Both the position numbers and the translations under genes were made by a program. This document shows, in pieces, positions 37,649-46,056 of a stretch of 64,000 bases of DNA. Position 1 is the stretch's first letter, and every line of letters starts with the position of its first letter. The notes beneath the pieces are model-generated. The model worked only from the letters and a program-made list of their open reading frames with translations. It was not told the DNA's origin and searched no databases. This DNA is from an uncultured Clostridia bacterium (lineage in GTDB: Bacteria > Bacillota > Clostridia > Christensenellales > CAG-314), in contig CANRFV010000003.1 of the NCBI GenBank assembly GCA_947629985.1, forward strand, positions 62,001-126,000. The letters are read 5' to 3'.

Positions 37649-38140
37649 TTATCTTAACGTCAATTTATATCTGCGTCCGTTATTCGTTTTTTCGACAGGA
37701 ACAAACCCCGCCGACACAAAACACTTTTGCGAACCGATATTGTAATCGTATATGTCGTTTACGTAAATACAGTCGTAGCCCAATTCGACCGCTCGGCGAA
37801 CAAGCGCCGCAACGACTTTTTTGCCTATTCCCCTGTTGCGGTAGGGGGTATCTATAACGATGGGCATATCGTCGCGCCAAAAAGTAACGTCGCCTATCGC
37901 AACGTATTTGCCGTCTTGAAGCAATTGAATAAAGTACAGTTCGCCGCGCTCCTGCAAGTACCTATACATATTGCGCAATTTTCGTAAGTCGTATATTTCC
38001 CTGTTGCCGTCAACAAGATACACGGTTTCTTCGTTGCGATACCAAGGCAATGCAAAAGCGTAATCGCCGTCGAAACGACTTAGGCGCAACGCGTCGTCTA
38101 TTTGTATTATTTGCGGCTGTTCCACACCTGCTATCGGCAT
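37649..38140 (-). CDS. GNAT-family N-acetyltransferase
   Basis: A 163-aa acetyltransferase. PYRNRGIGKKVVAALVRRA (about residues 98-116) is the acetyl-CoA loop (R-x-x-G-x-G/A), followed by the final NIGSQKCFVSAGF segment. The substrate is unknown. It starts 9 nt after thioredoxin reductase and is probably in the same transcript. No strong ribosome binding site is seen before ATG 38140; GTG 38125 is an alternative. Confidence 0.8.
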   Translation of the reverse strand: MPIAGVEQPQIIQIDDALRLSRFDGDYAFALPWYRNEETVYLVDGNREIYDLRKLRNMYRYLQERGELYFIQLLQDGKYVAIGDVTFWRDDMPIVIDTPYRNRGIGKKVVAALVRRAVELGYDCIYVNDIYDYNIGSQKCFVSAGFVPVEKTNNGRRYKLTLR

Positions 38141-38149
38141 ACAAGCGTT

Positions 38150-39055
38150 TTAGTTGCGATCGACGGTTGCCGAATACGCAGCGGCAAACGACCCCGCCTT
38201 GGCGCCGTCGGAACAGGCGGTAACTATTTGTTTGAGCGTGCCGTCGGTTACGTCTCCCGCCGCAAACAGCCCCTTTACCGACGTTTGGCAGCGCGCGTCC
38301 ACCGTTAAATAGCCGTTTTTTTGCAACACGCCGTCGATTTCGATAAAATCGGTTACGGGCTTGGAACCCGTAGCAACGAAAATGCCGTCCACATCCAACG
38401 TGCCGAGCGCTTTGCCGCAATAAATTTGCGCGCCGCGCACTTCGCCGTCGCCTACGATGCCCGTTACGCGCGTGTTGTACAGGGCGCTTACGTTATCGCG
38501 GGACAAAAGGTCGCTTACCGCCTTGGCTTCCGCAGTAAATGCGCCGCCCGATACCGCCACGTACACATGACTGCACACGTCGGCAAGGTAAAGCGCTTCG
38601 CTTACGGCTACGCCGCCGTCGCCCGCAACCAATACGGGACGGTTTTTGTAAAAATTGCCGTCGCACGTTGCGCAATAACTTACGCCGCGCCCGACGTAAT
38701 CGTTTTCGAAGCCCAATTTGTTGTGAGACGTACCCGTTGCCACAACCACCGCGGGAAAAATATACTTTTCCGCGCCCGTATCCACCGCAAAACCGCCTTC
38801 ACAGCGTGTGAGCGACACGACTTTTTTGCGAAGAACGTTTAAGCCCAGATCCTTGGCTTGTTTGGCAAGGTCTTGGGCAAGTTTCCACCCTTCGACGCTT
38901 TGGTAGGACGGAAAGTTTTCTATTTTGTCTATCGTTGCCACCAAGCCGCCCAAACCGTACTGTTCGAACATCGTTACCTTGGCATTGGCGCGCAGAGCGT
39001 ACACCGCAGCCGTCATACCCGCTACTCCGCCGCCGATTATCGCTATTTCTTTCAT
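38150..39055 (-). CDS. trxB: Thioredoxin reductase-like flavoprotein
   Basis: A 301-aa FAD/NAD(P)H disulphide reductase. GGGVAGMTAAVYALRA near the N-terminus binds FAD. VSYCATCDG contains the redox-active CxxC. AGDGGVAVSEALYLAD is the NAD(P)H-binding segment and GLFAAGDVTDG the second FAD motif. Length fits TrxB. AAGGAG precedes ATG 39055. Confusion with alkyl-hydroperoxide or ferredoxin-dependent relatives is possible. Confidence 0.9.
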   Translation of the reverse strand: MKEIAIIGGGVAGMTAAVYALRANAKVTMFEQYGLGGLVATIDKIENFPSYQSVEGWKLAQDLAKQAKDLGLNVLRKKVVSLTRCEGGFAVDTGAEKYIFPAVVVATGTSHNKLGFENDYVGRGVSYCATCDGNFYKNRPVLVAGDGGVAVSEALYLADVCSHVYVAVSGGAFTAEAKAVSDLLSRDNVSALYNTRVTGIVGDGEVRGAQIYCGKALGTLDVDGIFVATGSKPVTDFIEIDGVLQKNGYLTVDARCQTSVKGLFAAGDVTDGTLKQIVTACSDGAKAGSFAAAYSATVDRN

Positions 39056-39188
39056 ATTTCTCCTTGGCACGGCAACATTGTAACGCGTTGCCGAAATCGT
39101 ATCTTGTAAAAAATTGAAATTTTTATTACAGTATTGGCGCAAGCCAAAAATCCCGCCCCATATTGCAAATTGACCGCAACCCAACGCG

Positions 39189-39905
39189 TTAAAAGACCAG
39201 CCAACCGTCCTTTGCCTGCGAGCGCGCGGCAAGTTTGCGGTTGATAAAGCACGACAACTCCCAAGCGCCCCATATCGCCGCCGCAACAAACAGATACCAC
39301 AATATGTACCACCACCAACTTACGGTAAATTGCGGCGCCACTTGCGTGATGAGCGTGGCTTCGATTATGCCCACAAACAAAGTGTTTGCCGACGGAGTGT
39401 CGTATACGTGTACCGCTATTTCGGTATATGCCACGCAAAACGCCACAAACGCGAATACAAGCGCGGCGTCGATCTTTTTTATCCTGATTTGCGTCAACAT
39501 CAACAGTCCGCCCATCAACAAAACGTCGTGCAGTAAAAATCCTTGCATATAGCCCATACCGAGAGCCGCGCCGTGCGTAAGCAATTCGGGACGGAACAAA
39601 AAGCCCGACATATAAATCGCTCCCGCAACAAACGAGCAAATCGCCGCAGTGGTCCTGACGGGACGCCACGGCACAAATACGCCTATTCCGAACAAAAAGT
39701 AAGTAAACGTGCTGAACGCAATGGGCATTTGATCGGGATTGCGCGCAAAAATAACGCTTTCGAACACGAGCATAAAAATTGCCATACACCACAAAATTAT
39801 GCGCGTGATCCATTTGTGCCGCGCAAGAAACAGCAATGCAAAAATTTGCGATACCGTAACCAACAGCGTTAATAATCCTATGTACCAATATTGAGCGCTG
39901 AACAC
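39189..39905 (-). CDS. Seven-helix membrane protein (YwaF/TIGR02206-like)
   Basis: A 238-aa protein with about seven hydrophobic segments, ending in a basic tail. The pattern of FARNPDQMPIAFSTFTYFLFGIG and the later HDVLLMGGLL resembles the TIGR02206/YwaF family, whose function is unknown. This match is tentative. It is a single gene divergent from nothing obvious; 39906-40050 holds no recognised signal. Confidence 0.6.
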   Translation of the reverse strand: MFSAQYWYIGLLTLLVTVSQIFALLFLARHKWITRIILWCMAIFMLVFESVIFARNPDQMPIAFSTFTYFLFGIGVFVPWRPVRTTAAICSFVAGAIYMSGFLFRPELLTHGAALGMGYMQGFLLHDVLLMGGLLMLTQIRIKKIDAALVFAFVAFCVAYTEIAVHVYDTPSANTLFVGIIEATLITQVAPQFTVSWWWYILWYLFVAAAIWGAWELSCFINRKLAARSQAKDGWLVF

Positions 39906-40105
39906 AAGCGTTCTCCTTTGCCTGCGCGCAAACGTCGGTACGCTATTTGCCGCAGGGCGAAATTTGTCGAATAATTACGAAAATATTATATAACATAACC
40001 GTCGGGATATCAAGCGTTAAGCGACATTTACTTTGCGCGCCGCAAATAAAAATCCGCGTCTTCAAGGCGCGGTTTTTCTCCTAGCCTTCAAGGCTTGGTA
40101 CTGGC

Positions 40106-40128
40106 GACCCCGATTTCGGGGTCTTTTT
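40106..40128 (+). terminator. Stem-loop with T-run inside IS200-like end
   Basis: GACCCCGA pairs with TCGGGGTC, followed by TTTTT. It may insulate the transposase from outside transcription, as in other IS200 elements, or be part of the cleavage hairpin. Confidence 0.6.
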
Positions 40129-40153
40129 GTTCGCCCAATTGCCTTTGTCTCTC

Positions 40154-40621
40154 TTACTTACCCGTAAACGGGTCCTTATACTCTTTAATGCTCTTCTTAT
40201 CTGCTATCTGGTCTTCTAATTCTTGGTTCCTTATGTAGTTCTGCACCGCCTTTTTGTTTAGACCTACGGTCGAAACGTAGTAACCTTCTGACCAGAAGTG
40301 TCTGTTGCCATAGTTGTACTTCAAATTCGCATGCTCGTCAAAGATCATTAAACTACTTTTACCTTTCAAATATCCCATAAAAGATGATACGGATATCTTC
40401 GGCGGTATCTTGACGAGCATGTGTATATGATCTGCCATCGCATGCGCTTCTACGATTTCTACTCCTTTGTATTCGCAAAGTCTCCTTATATATTTACCAA
40501 TATCCGACCTTAGCTTTGCATATATGGCTTTTCTACGATATTTTGGAGTAAATACGATATGATACTGGCAATTCCATTTGGTATGTGATAAACTACTGGT
40601 GTCATCATTTTTTGTTGACAT
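40154..40621 (-). CDS. tnpA: IS200-type Y1 transposase
   Basis: A 155-aa HUH single-strand transposase. It starts near KWNCQYHIVFTPKYRRK, the hallmark of the family. The HUH pair is in AMADHIHMLVKIPP, and the catalytic tyrosine in AVQNYIRNQ (about residue 131). Length is complete and the frame intact, so the element may be active. No TnpB is seen next to it. AAGGAGAG precedes the ATG. Confidence 0.95.
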   Translation of the reverse strand: MSTKNDDTSSLSHTKWNCQYHIVFTPKYRRKAIYAKLRSDIGKYIRRLCEYKGVEIVEAHAMADHIHMLVKIPPKISVSSFMGYLKGKSSLMIFDEHANLKYNYGNRHFWSEGYYVSTVGLNKKAVQNYIRNQELEDQIADKKSIKEYKDPFTGK

Positions 40622-40756
40622 AAAACTCTCCTTGTATGGTATTAGACAATTGGGCAATTGTATTATACCACGGAGAGTTTTATTTTTCTTTAACGCTTCC
40701 GCTTTTTCAGGTCTCACCCTTGGAACGGGTGGTTTTAGACGCTTGCAGCGAACAAA

Positions 40757-40788
40757 AGCCCAACCGCACAATTCATACGGTCGGGCAT
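40757..40788 (-). terminator. Intrinsic terminator of the SipL-like gene
   Basis: Minus-strand GCCCGACCG/CGGTTGGGC stem, followed by TTTTG. It lies 28 nt after the stop codon at 40816. Confidence 0.7.
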
Positions 40789-40815
40789 TTGCGTTTGACG
40801 TAATTGTATCGCTTA

Positions 40816-42297
40816 CTAAATGCGATTGAACACCACAATGCGCACGTCCTGCTCCAACGGATTGGTCAACTCCGGATTGACGGCGCACAACTCTTCTTCG
40901 GACAAGTGCATGCCCTTGGCAAGTTGCCACAACGTTTCGCCCTTGTGCGCAAGGCACACTTCTATTGCGGGCAGTTGAGTTTTGTCGAAGGTTTGCTGCT
41001 CTGCCGCCACAATAACCTGACGCATTTCGTCGCGCTGACTTTCCACAAAAATGCACAGCGCGGCTTGGATTTGCACTGCCGAATCGCCGCCGCTTGCGTC
41101 AAAACGGCTTACGCACGCGTACGCGCTGCAATTGCACTTGGCGGTAAGGTAATCCACGTCCACGGTCTGCACAAAAGGCACTTCCGCAGGCACGCCCTTT
41201 ACGCCCGTTTCGGTACTGCACAGCAACGTTGCGTAAATTACGCCTTCCACGCTTGCCTGCCCTTCCGACGAGCGACATTCCGTAACGACGGCGTTGACGT
41301 TTACCGCTGTAATTACGTCCCCGCCCGTTGCAAGGGGCAACGTGGACAACAATTGCCGCTGAGCCACCGTACTGCCGCAAGGCAAAGTTGTGGGGACGCT
41401 TTTGCGTTCGAAAACAAAGTCGCAATCCGCGCCGTAAGCGTCGGTAACGATATCTACCGCCGCAACTTTGGCGGCTTCGACGTACGCCGTTGCGGAAATT
41501 TCCACCGAAAACGCAGTGTTTACTTCGTTTTCGGATATGTCAAGGCGCACTTTGGTGTTTTTGGGAAGGACGCGAAGGCGAATTTGACTGTCGGACAGCA
41601 CCGACGAAGCGTCCAACTCCCTGTCGAAGGCAAAGGGCAGCGTGTCGGTAACGATGTTGCCCTGCGAAATGTATGTAAGACGCACAAAAGCGTCGCCGCT
41701 TACGCGCAAAACGCCGTCCGAGCAGGTGTATTCGGTGGCACACAGCGTGCTTTCGGCAAGCAAAACCGTAGATATGTCGCGGCTTGCGGTAAGGTCGGTA
41801 TCCACCGTAAAGGGCAGGTTAAGCGCGTCCGCCGATTGCAAAAACTCGACGTTTTCGCTTTGGCAATAGGCGTCGTCGCCGTCGGCAAGATAAATTACGC
41901 TATCCGAAACGTACGCGTAGGCACTTACTTCCAACAACAGCGACAAAGTTGCGGTATTGGCGTTTACGTCCACTTTGCTGTCCAACGTTGTTACTTCAAA
42001 GGTAAGTTTGCTGTCGGTATCCAGCGCGTCCGCGTAAATTGTAGCGGTAAAATCGGCATTGTACCCCGAACTTAGTACGCCTGCGCCGTCCGAATACACA
42101 AACTTGATGTTGGTTTTGCCGTAAAAAGACGCTTCGCCGCGACTCGCCTCGTAACTGTTGACAGCGCTGTCCACGCCCACGGACAACACTTCCGCAATGG
42201 CCGTCTTGACGGAAATGCGAACGGTTTGCGCGGTTTGAATTTTTCCCACAAAGCGGCGAGACAGCACAGGCATATTGAGAAATTGCAAATTTGACAT
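40816..42297 (-). CDS. SipL-like spore protein (DUF3794/SPOCS with LysM)
   Basis: A 493-aa protein with repeated beta-rich SPOCS/DUF3794 domains over residues 1-430 and a C-terminal LysM (about 440-490, with HKGETLWQLAKGMHLSEEEL and AVNPELTNP). This is the layout of C. difficile SipL, which links SpoIVA to the forespore during coat assembly. It is a strong hint that the organism sporulates. I chose ATG 42297, with GGGGG upstream, rather than TTG 42312. No SpoIVA gene is in the window. Confidence 0.85.
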   Translation of the reverse strand: MSNLQFLNMPVLSRRFVGKIQTAQTVRISVKTAIAEVLSVGVDSAVNSYEASRGEASFYGKTNIKFVYSDGAGVLSSGYNADFTATIYADALDTDSKLTFEVTTLDSKVDVNANTATLSLLLEVSAYAYVSDSVIYLADGDDAYCQSENVEFLQSADALNLPFTVDTDLTASRDISTVLLAESTLCATEYTCSDGVLRVSGDAFVRLTYISQGNIVTDTLPFAFDRELDASSVLSDSQIRLRVLPKNTKVRLDISENEVNTAFSVEISATAYVEAAKVAAVDIVTDAYGADCDFVFERKSVPTTLPCGSTVAQRQLLSTLPLATGGDVITAVNVNAVVTECRSSEGQASVEGVIYATLLCSTETGVKGVPAEVPFVQTVDVDYLTAKCNCSAYACVSRFDASGGDSAVQIQAALCIFVESQRDEMRQVIVAAEQQTFDKTQLPAIEVCLAHKGETLWQLAKGMHLSEEELCAVNPELTNPLEQDVRIVVFNRI

Positions 42298-42408
42298 GAT
42301 TACCCCCGACAATTAAGTTGATTTCAATGTAATATACGGCGGTGGAAGGCAACTTAGACCTATCAATTTGCAATCGGCTCGGTAACGCGCACTGCGCGCG
42401 AACAATTT

Positions 42409-42651
42409 TTACGCCGAAGTGTGTTCGCGCAGCGCAATTTCGCCGCACACCACGTCGGTATAACTGCAACTTATGCGATCGAAAATGTCGTCGGTAAGTT
42501 TTATTACGAATACGTTTGCGTGCGCTTCGCTTATTACGCCCTTGTAACGCTTTATTTTGTTGCGCCCGCGGTTAAGTTTGACGTCTACACTGCGCCCCAA
42601 CAGCGAATTGACCAAATCGCGAGCGTCGTTGACGGTAATTGCTTTCTTCAC
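42409..42651 (-). CDS. veg: Veg family protein
   Basis: An 80-aa protein matching B. subtilis Veg: LLGRSVDVKLNRGRNKIKRY then GVISEAHANVFVIKL and SYTDVVCGE. Veg is a small highly expressed protein reported to promote biofilm matrix gene expression. It starts at GTG 42651 after GGGGAGA. The spacing to the SipL-like gene is 111 nt, so they need not be one unit. Confidence 0.9.
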   Translation of the reverse strand: MKKAITVNDARDLVNSLLGRSVDVKLNRGRNKIKRYKGVISEAHANVFVIKLTDDIFDRISCSYTDVVCGEIALREHTSA

Positions 42652-42709
42652 AAAGTCTCCCCGAAAATTGTATTATGCTATATTATTGCCACTAAATTGC
42701 CGCATAAAA

Positions 42710-43437
42710 CTCGAAAAATATTGCGACGGCACAGTGCCTGCGGCAGTGTTATTCTTCCACCGTTGGCGGAAGAGTGATATTGTTCGCATTCGCGAACAGT
42801 GTTATTTTGCCGTTTGGCAATTTTTGCCAACGGCAAAGTGTTATTTTTTCGCCTGCGGCGAAAAAGTGATAGTCGCCTATCGGCGAGTGAGATTGTTTGC
42901 TGCGCAAACAGTTGTGGCGTTGTTTAGTTAAAACAACTTTAAGCAATAAAAAAATATTGCCGAAAAATCAAATTTTCGACAATAATAATTTTCAAATAAT
43001 GTCAACCTTAACTTTGCCGTAAGGCAAAATAACACTTTTCCGCTGAAAGCGGAAAAATAACACTCGCCGTAGGCGAATAACACTTACGCGCTTGCGCGTA
43101 AATATCACTGTTCGCGTACGCGAACACAGCGCAAGCGGAAACAACTCAAATTCCGTCAACAAGCGGCGACCTGCGCGGCGCTTGTTGTCCTTGCGGGGGT
43201 TGCCGGGGACATGCGACACCCCGGCGAAGGTCGGAATATGCCGCGCAGGTGTCCTGCGCAACTCCCAAGTCCGACTGCGTCGGCGCGACAGCGCGGCAAA
43301 TATATGTAATAAATAAAATAAAAAACAGCCAACCTTATGCTGAGATTGACTGTTTTATTTTGGTAATTATGCCGTCGATTGCGCTCGCGTTAGCGCAGCA
43401 GCAAGCAATCGACCGACGCACGTGTGGTCGGATATCA
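42710..43437. repeat. Intergenic mosaic repeat block R4
   Basis: Has the forward hairpin array (42745-42915, linkers GTGATATT, GTGTTATT, GTGAGATT), the AT-rich centre (42945-42995), the inverted hairpin array (43010-43130, linkers AATAACAC and AATATCAC) and the GGGGTTGCCGGGGAC segment (43195-43300). It ends with the AACAGCCAACC hairpin (43324-43354) and GTCGATTGCG to GTGGTCGG (43374-43431), 6 nt from the stop at 43438. It lacks the GCGAGTGTATCCACTG and ACTAAATAGTTAATA modules present in R3. Confidence 0.85.
43324..43354 (-). terminator. Repeat-borne terminator downstream of the acidic protein gene
   Basis: Minus-strand AACAGTCAATCT pairs with the AGGTTGGCTGTT side and is followed by TTTTATTTT, 84 nt after the stop codon. 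Confidence 0.7.
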
Positions 43438-43959
43438 CTAAAAATCTTCGTCGTCTTTGTCGTCGGCGTCGTCATCTTTGTCGTCGTCCTTGTCGTCATC
43501 ATCGTCGGCAAAGTCGTCGTCGGCAAAATCGTCGAAATCGTCGGTAATGTCGTCGGGATAATCGTCCAACTCCATTTCGGTATTTTCTTCGTCCTCGAAG
43601 TCGTCGCCGAAATCTTCGTCGTTTTCCAACTCTTCCAACGGAATTATATCTTCTTCGTCGGAATCCTTGGCGTCATCATCGTCCAGATAGGTACGCCAAT
43701 CGTCGTTGTCGTCGTCCAACTCGTTGTTTTCGGCGCGTTTGTACTGCGCAAGGCAATTTTCGCACATCTTTTCGTCCATTCCGATGTACGCCGTACGGCA
43801 CACGGGGCACAATTTAAGCGGTTCGTCGTCGTCGATAATGTCGTCCAGCAACACTATGCGGCTGTCCAAGCCGAGTTCTGCCTTGCAGATATCGCACATA
43901 TCTTCCGATTCGAGAATGTAATTAAGGTCGCAACGCGGACATTTTTTGTATTTGCTCAT
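43438..43959 (-). CDS. Zinc-ribbon protein with very acidic tail
   Basis: A 173-aa soluble protein with two CxxC pairs near the N-terminus (CPRCD, CDIC) and another two (CPVC, CENC), which suggests two zinc ribbons. From about residue 82 the sequence is dominated by Asp and Glu and ends in almost pure D/K/E. Family unknown. Acidic tails of this kind appear on RNA polymerase delta subunits and nucleic-acid mimics, but no homology is claimed. AAGGTG precedes ATG 43959. Confidence 0.7.
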   Translation of the reverse strand: MSKYKKCPRCDLNYILESEDMCDICKAELGLDSRIVLLDDIIDDDEPLKLCPVCRTAYIGMDEKMCENCLAQYKRAENNELDDDNDDWRTYLDDDDAKDSDEEDIIPLEELENDEDFGDDFEDEENTEMELDDYPDDITDDFDDFADDDFADDDDDKDDDKDDDADDKDDEDF

Positions 43960-44181
43960 TTTATTCACCTTGAAATTAGCGTGCATACGTATACGCAAGA
44001 TAGTATATACAACGGCGCGCAACTTATACTAAAATTGCGCCTTACTGTATTGCGCCAATAATTTACCATTATTCCGCTAAATTGTAAACTGTTTTGGACG
44101 ATATTTTGATAAAAAATACAATATAAAATACGCAAATACGTAAAAAAACAGGCAACATTGCGCGTTGCCTGCATTTTGACG

Positions 44182-45348
44182 CTATTTTTCGGCAGATACG
44201 AGCGTTGCCTGCTCTTCTACGGCAAGGTTAAGTTTGGTTGTGCAACCTGCGCGATCCTGACGTTTGAAACGGTACACCGCGTCCGCCGACGGCAAAAATA
44301 CGTAATCGTTGTTGAACGACAGCGTGTACAGCGCGCCCGCCTTGTAAAACAGGCGTTGATCGCCGAAAGTTACCGTTAAGCCTTGTGCATTGTGTATCAA
44401 GTTGGCGTCGCCCATATCCGCGTACTTTTTGCCGACAAGTTTTTCCGCGCGGAAAAAGCCTTCAAAAAGGTAATCGGGGTCGGAAATTTCGTCCTTGACG
44501 CAACTGCGTTGCCATTCGTACCAATCGGTTACTTTGTCGAATTTGCCGCCGACAAGTTGCCCGAGCGTATTTTGAATAACGGCGGCGCCGCATTTGGAAC
44601 AGGTAAGAGTGTTGCCGTGCGCCGTCATGGCAAATTCTTCGCCGCAGGACGGGCATTTGTACAAAATGTGTTCCAGCCCTTCCACAAGATCGGGCACGTC
44701 TATCTGAATACCGTTAGCCAATTGGTAGGCGTAATCGTCGTAAGTTAAATTGCGTATTATACGGTTGTAAATTTCGTCCACGGTTACGGTAGCCACTTCT
44801 TCGGGAGTAACCGCCACGCGGATATCCGTATATACGGGCGTGAAGCGCTTGGTGTTGCTCCAACGCGGTTTGTGCAGATAACCGCCGTGAAAACACACCG
44901 TTACAAGCGGCACTTTAAGCATCTTGATTAGTTTGGCAATGGCGGGTTTGACGGGGTTGAGTTTGCCCACGACCGACAATTTGGCTTCGGGATATATTAC
45001 CACGGGGCGTTTGTGATCCAACACGTACTTGATGTCGCGCACAAGCGACGTATCTACCGTAAATTGCTTTTTGGGCAAAACGCCCATATGCTTGATAAGC
45101 GACGGCCACTGCGCCATTTGCGTAACGGATATTACAAAATTGGCGCATACGGGATACATACACATAATAAGTCCGCCCACATCCGTAAAACCGCAGTGAT
45201 TTGCCACAACTATGTAGGGCGGCTTCAACTGCGCAAATGCGTCGTCGTGTATCAATTTTACGCTTTTGGTAAAATAACGCTTGCCGTAAAAGTTTACCGC
45301 GGCGCCAATAAGCGGCTTTTTTGCCAAAATCGGCTTTTTTACCTTCAT
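44182..45348 (-). CDS. PlsC-like acyltransferase with C-terminal zinc ribbon
   Basis: A 388-aa protein. The acyltransferase domain has NHCGFTD (H-x4-D, about residue 49) and YPEAKLS as the later conserved block, with one possible hydrophobic segment, so it likely works at the membrane on lysophospholipids. From about 225 a zinc ribbon follows (CPSCGEEF, CSKCGAA), then a beta-rich tail. The ribbon is unusual for PlsC. GGGGAG precedes ATG 45348. Confidence 0.8.
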   Translation of the reverse strand: MKVKKPILAKKPLIGAAVNFYGKRYFTKSVKLIHDDAFAQLKPPYIVVANHCGFTDVGGLIMCMYPVCANFVISVTQMAQWPSLIKHMGVLPKKQFTVDTSLVRDIKYVLDHKRPVVIYPEAKLSVVGKLNPVKPAIAKLIKMLKVPLVTVCFHGGYLHKPRWSNTKRFTPVYTDIRVAVTPEEVATVTVDEIYNRIIRNLTYDDYAYQLANGIQIDVPDLVEGLEHILYKCPSCGEEFAMTAHGNTLTCSKCGAAVIQNTLGQLVGGKFDKVTDWYEWQRSCVKDEISDPDYLFEGFFRAEKLVGKKYADMGDANLIHNAQGLTVTFGDQRLFYKAGALYTLSFNNDYVFLPSADAVYRFKRQDRAGCTTKLNLAVEEQATLVSAEK

Positions 45349-45385
45349 ATTTTCTCCCCAAACAGGTAGATTCTGTGAAATATTA

Positions 45386-45415
45386 AACAAAAATCTCTCA
45401 CGGTAAACGTGAGAG
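45386..45415 (-). terminator. Intrinsic terminator after divIC
   Basis: Minus-strand CTCTCACG/CGTGAGAG stem with a 5-nt loop, followed by ATTTTTGTTT. It ends the cysS-yabP-yabQ-divIC unit. Confidence 0.8.
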
Positions 45416-45446
45416 AATGCGTTTAGAGCGGCAAATTACAGGGCGG

Positions 45447-45734
45447 TTACAGACCGTTCTTTTCCAACCAGGAAATGTCGTCCTGCGACAGTCTACCGTG
45501 TTCTTCCGCCCATTTGCGGACGTACTCGTCGGTTTGCAGGTAATCTTTCAGTTCCTGCAACTCTGCGTTGCCTTGTTGCACGTTGTCGATGAGAGTTTGC
45601 AGGCGTTCCATTTTGCTGTTGAGCGACGACCACTGCGTCAGCGTTACCAACAGCATGCACACCAGCAATATCAGTACCAATATCGCCGCGCAAAACAGTA
45701 TCGATGTTCCCTTTTTGTGAAAAATTCTGCCCAT
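45447..45734 (-). CDS. divIC: DivIC/FtsB-type septum formation protein
   Basis: A 95-aa bitopic protein: a short basic start, one membrane helix (about residues 11-33), a coiled coil (LNSKMERLQTLIDNVQQGNAELQELKDYL) and a short C-terminal tail. This is the layout of DivIC/FtsB, part of the division complex with FtsL and DivIB. The position after yabP-yabQ is the usual clostridial and bacillar one. The site before ATG 45734 is weak (GGCGG). Its first 242 nt lie inside the yabQ frame. Confidence 0.85.
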   Translation of the reverse strand: MGRIFHKKGTSILFCAAILVLILLVCMLLVTLTQWSSLNSKMERLQTLIDNVQQGNAELQELKDYLQTDEYVRKWAEEHGRLSQDDISWLEKNGL

Positions 45735-46056
45735 TGTCGTCCGCCGTTAATTTTGTAAACCAATTATACAACAGCGCTGACGCTTTGTCAAGCGTGCGTT
45801 TGCAAGTAAAATAGGCAATTACTGCGCCCATTGCCAACCCCAAAAACACATACAAGCGAAATTCGCCGTTGTTAAGTTCGAGATTGATCTTCCATACGGC
45901 ATACAAAGCCGCAAGCCCCACCGCTGCGTCGCTTACGCATGCCGACAACCGCGTGCGAAATACGCCCGCGCAAAATACAAAGCACGCGCATAATACCACT
46001 CCCGTTACGGCAAACACGGCAAAAACGCACAGTTGCTCGACGCCTTCGCCCAACAT
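45493..46056 (-). CDS. yabQ: YabQ-like sporulation membrane protein
   Basis: An open frame of 187 codons. The first ~100 residues have four hydrophobic segments and fit YabQ, a mother-cell membrane protein needed for spore cortex formation. The identity rests on size, topology and position between yabP and divIC. It starts in a TAATG overlap with yabP. There is no stop codon until 45493, so the last ~80 codons lie over divIC in another frame and encode an unusual polar sequence. Confidence 0.7.
   Translation of the reverse strand: MLGEGVEQLCVFAVFAVTGVVLCACFVFCAGVFRTRLSACVSDAAVGLAALYAVWKINLELNNGEFRLYVFLGLAMGAVIAYFTCKRTLDKASALLYNWFTKLTADDNGQNFSQKGNIDTVLRGDIGTDIAGVHAVGNADAVVVAQQQNGTPANSHRQRATRQRRVAGTERLPANRRVRPQMGGRTR

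Larger units (their letters stand above)
40057..40745. mobile_element. IS200/IS605-type insertion sequence
   Basis: About 690 bp around a lone Y1 transposase gene. One side has stem-loops CCGCG/CGCGG with a T-run (40057-40080), AGCCTTCAAGGCTT, and GACCCCGA/TCGGGGTC with TTTTT (40106-40128). The other side has CACCC/GGGTG near 40705. Exact ends are uncertain because this family makes no inverted repeats or target duplications. The sipL terminator at 40757 lies outside. Confidence 0.75.

Noticed and set aside
40804-42075. Plus-strand frame of 423 codons across the SipL-like gene
   Set aside because: Antisense shadow; LysM and SPOCS domains are on the other strand.
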